From: Faecalicatena sp.
GTDB taxonomy: Bacteria; Bacillota; Clostridia; Lachnospirales; Lachnospiraceae
Length of the DNA: 9,274 nt
NCBI GenBank assembly: GCA_009774255.1
Contig: VSNK01000026.1
Span: 1 to 9,274, forward strand
Reading direction: 5' to 3'
Shown here: piece after piece, positions 6,545 to 9,274 of the stretch
How positions within the stretch are numbered: the stretch's first letter is position 1
Layout: every line of letters starts with the position of its first letter
Translations under genes and position numbers: made by a program
Notes under the pieces: generated by a model
Databases searched by the model: none
What the model saw: the letters and a program-made list of their open reading frames with translations, nothing else
Told to the model about the DNA's origin: nothing

Positions 6545-7774
6545 TCAATGCCCATTTCCGGAAATGAATCGCTTCGCTGTTCTCAGCGGCTGCGTGATCT
6601 TCCAGGAGACCGTCCGGCTCATTCCCTGTATTTCCCGGATCAGCCTTCGGATCTCCTTCTGGCTCTTCTCATACTCTGACTGCATTGCCTTATATGCATT
6701 CTCGTTATTCGTATTTCTCTCTGCCAGATCCCGATAGTCTTTATAGAAATCCAATGGATACAACTGCCATGTCTCTTCCATTTCTTTATAATAGTCCTGC
6801 CAGGAATACTGATATTCCTGTTCCAGAACCTCGATCACTCTCTCATCCATAAATTCATGGAAGAAGCGAATCGCTACCTGCCGGTCGTTTACGATTTCAA
6901 GCATCGTCCAACGCAGCAGTACAAAATACTTTTCGCAGAGCAAATGCGTATCATTCGTAACTTCCTTTTTCAGCAGATCCTGAAACGCTTCACAGAAAAT
7001 CTGCTTATCCATGTCTTTGATCATCGTATAGACGATCATCTGATGCTCATTTAAGACCCTGGTCAAGTTCTTCATATTGACTGCGCTGAGGCTGTTGTTT
7101 CCTACGCTGACCCGTCGGTACAGCACAAGAGACTTTTGAAACATATATACCGGATATTTCTGAATCAGTCTTACCCAATACTCATAGTCATGCAATACCC
7201 TGAACTTCGGATCGAAGCCTCCGATGTCCTCCGCCACTTCCGCGCGCAGTACCACACTTGACCGGCAGAGATAATTGTCATGATCGAAGAAATAACGTAA
7301 GCACTGCGCCTGCGTCCGATCTTCATGCATGAACAGCCTGATATCACAGTCACATTCCTTTTTTGTGGAGGAATATAAAGCTCCCTCCTCATCAATGAAT
7401 TCTGCCCATGAAAAACATGCAGCCATCTCCTTATGCTGCTCCAGATATGTGATCTGTTCTTCCAGCTTGCCGTCATACCAGATATCATCCGAATCCAAAG
7501 ACGCAATATACTCTCCGTCTGCCCTTTTTAATAACTCATTAAAGGTCAGGATTGCCCCTTTGTTTTCTTCCTGTCTATAGAAACGTATTCTGTCATCCTG
7601 ATTCTGATATTGTCTGGCCACATCGGGAGAACGATCCTGCGAACAGTCATCTATAATGATAAGTTCCCAGTCCTGATATGTCTGTCTGAGTACACTTTCA
7701 ATGGCCTGCCCTACATACATTTCATGGTTATGAACAGAGAGAAGAACCGATACCTTCGGTCTGTTTTTATTCAT
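6545..7774 (-). CDS. GT2 family glycosyltransferase (409 aa)
   Basis: This is a predicted inverting glycosyltransferase that adds one sugar from an activated donor to the polysaccharide or its lipid carrier. An N-terminal GT-A domain (about 6-225) has KVSVLLSVHN (7-16), IIIDDCS (39-45) with DD at 42-43, the metal-binding DSDD (94-97) and the acceptor-side motif LHDYEYW (194-200). The rest (about 230-409) is mostly helical, with a charged, coiled-coil-like stretch at about 350-385, and ends with SWKITQPLR (390-398), a short motif I associate with the C-termini of many bacterial surface-sugar transferases. The frame runs five codons further, to an ATG at 7787-7789, but GAGGAG lies 7 nt before the inner ATG (7772-7774), so I start there. 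It overlaps the last 8 nt of rfbB, which suggests coupled translation. The acceptor and sugar cannot be read from sequence. Confidence 0.9.
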   Translation of the reverse strand: MNKNRPKVSVLLSVHNHEMYVGQAIESVLRQTYQDWELIIIDDCSQDRSPDVARQYQNQDDRIRFYRQEENKGAILTFNELLKRADGEYIASLDSDDIWYDGKLEEQITYLEQHKEMAACFSWAEFIDEEGALYSSTKKECDCDIRLFMHEDRTQAQCLRYFFDHDNYLCRSSVVLRAEVAEDIGGFDPKFRVLHDYEYWVRLIQKYPVYMFQKSLVLYRRVSVGNNSLSAVNMKNLTRVLNEHQMIVYTMIKDMDKQIFCEAFQDLLKKEVTNDTHLLCEKYFVLLRWTMLEIVNDRQVAIRFFHEFMDERVIEVLEQEYQYSWQDYYKEMEETWQLYPLDFYKDYRDLAERNTNNENAYKAMQSEYEKSQKEIRRLIREIQGMSRTVSWKITQPLRTAKRFISGNGH

Positions 7775-8846
7775 GGTACATCTCCTCATAGTACTTTTGG
7801 TAATCTCCGCTTGTGACGTTCTTCATCCACTCTTCGTGTTCAAAGAACCACTTGATCGTAAGCCGGATCCCGTCTTCAAACCGTGTCTCCGGATACCATC
7901 CGATCTCTTCCTTTATCTTATCCGGCGCGATGGCATAACGTCTGTCATGTCCTTTCCGGTCTTCCACATAAGTAATCAGCTTCTCGCTCACCAGTTCTCT
8001 TCTCGGATCTCCCTCCGGCAGCATCTCCTGCAGGGTGTCCAGAATGATATGGATAATCTGGATATTCTGCTTTTCATTATGTCCACCGATATTATAAGTC
8101 TCGAAGAGACGGCCCTTTTCCTGTACCATGTCGATGCCCTTCGCGTGATCTTCCACATACAGCCAGTCGCGGACATTCTTCCCGTCCCCGTATACCGGGA
8201 GCTTCTTGCCCTGAAGCGCATTGTTGATGATCAACGGAATCAGCTTTTCCGGAAACTGGTATGAACCGTAGTTATTGCTGCAGTTCGTGATATTCGCCGG
8301 GAACCGGTAAGTATCCATATAGGACTTCACCAGCATATCCGAAGAAGCCTTGCTCGCGGAATATGGGCTGTGGGGATCATAGGGCGTGGTCTCATAGAAG
8401 TATTCGTTCTCATCCTCCAGGGAACCGTAGACCTCATCCGTGGATACGTGCAGGAACCTTTTGCCTTCCCGGAATGTCCCGTCCGGCAGCTCCCAGGCTT
8501 CCTTCGCCGCGTTCAGCATAACCAGGGTTCCCAGTACGTTCGTCCGCACAAAGACCTCCGGATCCTTGATGCTCCTGTCCACATGGCTCTCTGCCGCAAA
8601 ATGGACTACACGGTCAATGTCATTCTCTTTAAAGATCTGACGGATAGCCGCGGAATCACAAATATCTGCCTTGATAAATGTGTAGTTGCTTCGGTCCTCT
8701 ATGCTCTTGAGATTCTCCAGATTGCCCGCATAGGTCAGCTTGTCCACATTGATGATCCGAATCTCGTCCCCATACTTCCGAAACATGTAATGTATATAAT
8801 TAGAACCAATAAAACCGGCCCCGCCGGTTACAAGGTATGTCCGCAT
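7767..8846 (-). CDS. rfbB: dTDP-glucose 4,6-dehydratase
   Basis: This enzyme (RmlB) converts dTDP-glucose to dTDP-4-dehydro-6-deoxy-D-glucose using bound NAD+, the second step of dTDP-rhamnose synthesis. The 359-aa extended short-chain dehydrogenase has the Rossmann motif TGGAGFIG (7-14), the SAESHVDRS-type block HFAAESHVDRSI (82-93), the catalytic TDE triad (136-138) that distinguishes dehydratases from epimerases, YSASK (162-166) with the catalytic Tyr and Lys, NCSNNYGSYQFPEK (188-201) and VRDWLYVEDH (225-234). The ATG is preceded by GGAGG (8854-8858) at 7 nt. It is the first gene after the operon promoter, with a 5' leader of only about 36 nt. Its end overlaps the next gene by 8 nt. Confidence 0.97.
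   Translation of the reverse strand: MRTYLVTGGAGFIGSNYIHYMFRKYGDEIRIINVDKLTYAGNLENLKSIEDRSNYTFIKADICDSAAIRQIFKENDIDRVVHFAAESHVDRSIKDPEVFVRTNVLGTLVMLNAAKEAWELPDGTFREGKRFLHVSTDEVYGSLEDENEYFYETTPYDPHSPYSASKASSDMLVKSYMDTYRFPANITNCSNNYGSYQFPEKLIPLIINNALQGKKLPVYGDGKNVRDWLYVEDHAKGIDMVQEKGRLFETYNIGGHNEKQNIQIIHIILDTLQEMLPEGDPRRELVSEKLITYVEDRKGHDRRYAIAPDKIKEEIGWYPETRFEDGIRLTIKWFFEHEEWMKNVTSGDYQKYYEEMYHE
7782..7787 (-). promoter_or_regulatory. Ribosome binding site inside rfbB that fixes the start of the 409-aa glycosyltransferase
   Basis: GAGGAG on the minus strand forms two Glu codons near the end of rfbB and lies 7 nt before ATG 7772-7774. It overlaps the upstream alternative ATG (7787-7789), so it supports the inner start and the 8-nt gene overlap. 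Confidence 0.75.
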
Positions 8847-8888
8847 GATATTTCCTCCATAATTTGTTTTTGCTGTGACTATTTTCCA

Positions 8889-8917
8889 ATTATAGCATTA
8901 GTGTTCCACAAAATCAA
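8889..8917 (-). promoter_or_regulatory. Sigma-A-type promoter of the polysaccharide operon
   Basis: On the minus strand the -35 is TTGATT (8912-8917), the spacer is exactly 17 nt and the -10 is a perfect TATAAT (8889-8894) preceded by TGC, an extended -10. The expected start of transcription is near 8882, giving a leader of about 36 nt before rfbB. There is no room in that leader for a riboswitch or a long antiterminator site. The matches are read directly; use in the cell is inferred. Confidence 0.85.
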
Positions 8918-8956
8918 CTATTGTAGTCCTTAATTCTCTCTAAACCGCCTGTCTGT

Positions 8957-8993
8957 GTTACAGTTCACGGCCTAACCGGCCGCGAACTGTAAC
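8957..8993 (+). repeat. Palindromic hairpin element, copy 2 (outer stem shared with 100-133)
   Basis: Arms 8957-8972 and 8978-8993 form a 16-bp stem with one mismatch (A/C on plus, G-U on minus) around TAACC. The outer GTTACAGTTC and GAACTGTAAC match copy 1 exactly, while the inner stem (CGGCC/GGCCG) differs. It sits between the two divergent promoters, upstream of both, so neither promoter would transcribe it. No T-run follows on either strand. That points to a DNA-level or repeat-element role, not to terminator function for these units. The rest of 8847-9147, about 300 nt without a gene, holds only the two promoters and the leader of the small ORF. Confidence 0.75.
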
Positions 8994-9022
8994 GAAAGTA
9001 TGCTGAATTCCAGCAATTCTAC

Positions 9023-9051
9023 TTGACAAACCCCCATTTTGAAATCATAAT
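9023..9051 (+). promoter_or_regulatory. Near-consensus divergent promoter
   Basis: The perfect -35 TTGACA (9023-9028), a 17-nt spacer and the -10 CATAAT (9046-9051) face right. A small inverted repeat, TGCTG/CAGCA (9001-9015), lies just upstream of the -35 and could be a binding site or chance. The predicted start is near 9058, leaving a leader of about 90 nt before the small ORF. The leader contains a short CCGG-CTTGT-CCGG hairpin (around 9105-9118). Confidence 0.8.
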
Positions 9052-9147
9052 ATGGACTGTTAGGCATTTAACAACGAAATATTGCGCATTCTGGCAAAAT
9101 TTGGTTCCGGCTTGTCCGGGTTAGGATTTTATAGAAGGAGAAAAAGT

Positions 9148-9237
9148 ATGATAAAGCTGCCCACGAAAAATTTTCTGATTTTGCGGACTATTTTTCTTCA
9201 AATCGCCTGGTTTTTATTTGTATATCTTTATAGGTAA
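9148..9237 (+). CDS. 29-codon hydrophobic small ORF of unknown function
   Basis: ATG 9148-9150 to TAA 9235-9237 encodes 29 residues: a short basic N-terminus (MIKLPTKNF) and then a hydrophobic run (IFLQIAWFLFVYLY) ending in Arg, so it could span or sit in the membrane. GAAGGAG (9134-9140) lies 7 nt before the ATG, and a near-consensus promoter with a leader of about 90 nt is upstream. This combination makes translation likely. I do not recognise the peptide. It could be a leader peptide for a gene beyond the window, a type I toxin-like or other small membrane peptide, or the front of a broken gene. The 37 nt that follow show nothing I can assign. Confidence 0.5.
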   Translation: MIKLPTKNFLILRTIFLQIAWFLFVYLYR

Positions 9238-9274
9238 TTGTTGGTACTTGGTGTATTATTTAAAATTCAAAGTT

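Noticed and set aside
8847..8882. Riboswitch or LoaP-type antitermination element in the operon leader
   Set aside because: The leader from the identified promoter is only about 36 nt, too short for such structures.
8370..8933. 187-codon open frame on the plus strand opposite rfbB
   Set aside because: It runs antisense to a fully intact, motif-rich rfbB and through its promoter, with no ribosome binding site. The same applies to the other long plus-strand frames (944-1414, 2844-3419 and 7773-8264).
1..9274. CRISPR array, tRNA, rRNA, defence genes or phage genes
   Set aside because: No regularly spaced direct repeats and no cloverleaf or rRNA-like segments were seen, and every large gene fits polysaccharide synthesis or export.

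Overview
The window is almost entirely one gene cluster on the minus strand for making and exporting a cell-surface polysaccharide. It looks chromosomal and comes from a low-to-mid-GC Gram-positive anaerobe, most likely a gut clostridium of the Lachnospiraceae type (Dorea/Blautia/Ruminococcus-like). That placement is inference, based on AGGAGG-type ribosome binding sites, TATAAT promoters, lysine/glutamate/isoleucine-rich proteins, TagGH/Wzm-Wzt-type export and very large two-domain GT2 enzymes.

In transcription order (right to left) the genes are: rfbB (dTDP-glucose 4,6-dehydratase), a 409-aa GT2 glycosyltransferase that overlaps the end of rfbB, rfbA (glucose-1-phosphate thymidylyltransferase), rfbC (dTDP-4-dehydrorhamnose 3,5-epimerase), an ABC-2 export permease, its ATPase, a 201-aa two-helix membrane-anchored protein of unknown function, and an 819-aa protein with two tandem GT2 domains. 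Gaps are short, two junctions overlap or nearly overlap, and a clear extended -10 promoter lies just upstream of rfbB, so the set reads as one operon. The Rfb enzymes convert glucose-1-phosphate to dTDP-4-keto-L-rhamnose. The last reductase, rfbD, is not in the window. The two glycosyltransferases would build the chain, and the ABC transporter would move the lipid-linked polymer across the membrane. No Wzx/Wzy genes and no priming transferase are visible.

The non-coding DNA holds the most unusual structure. Two hairpins with the same 10-bp outer stem (GTTACAGTTC...GAACTGTAAC) but different inner stems lie at 100-133 and 8957-8993, in opposite orientation, bracketing the eight genes. A third, unrelated 136-nt nested palindrome (2617-2752) fills the gap between the last two genes. 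The first 99 nt hold three further hairpins or palindromes. None is followed by a T-run, so none is a conventional terminator. The elements at 100-133 and 2617-2752 begin 0-1 nt after a stop codon.

To the right (8994-9274) is a divergent plus-strand unit: a near-consensus promoter (TTGACA, 17 nt, CATAAT), a leader of about 90 nt, and a 29-codon hydrophobic small ORF with a strong ribosome binding site. Its function is unknown. No RNA genes, CRISPR arrays, transposases or attachment sites were recognised.
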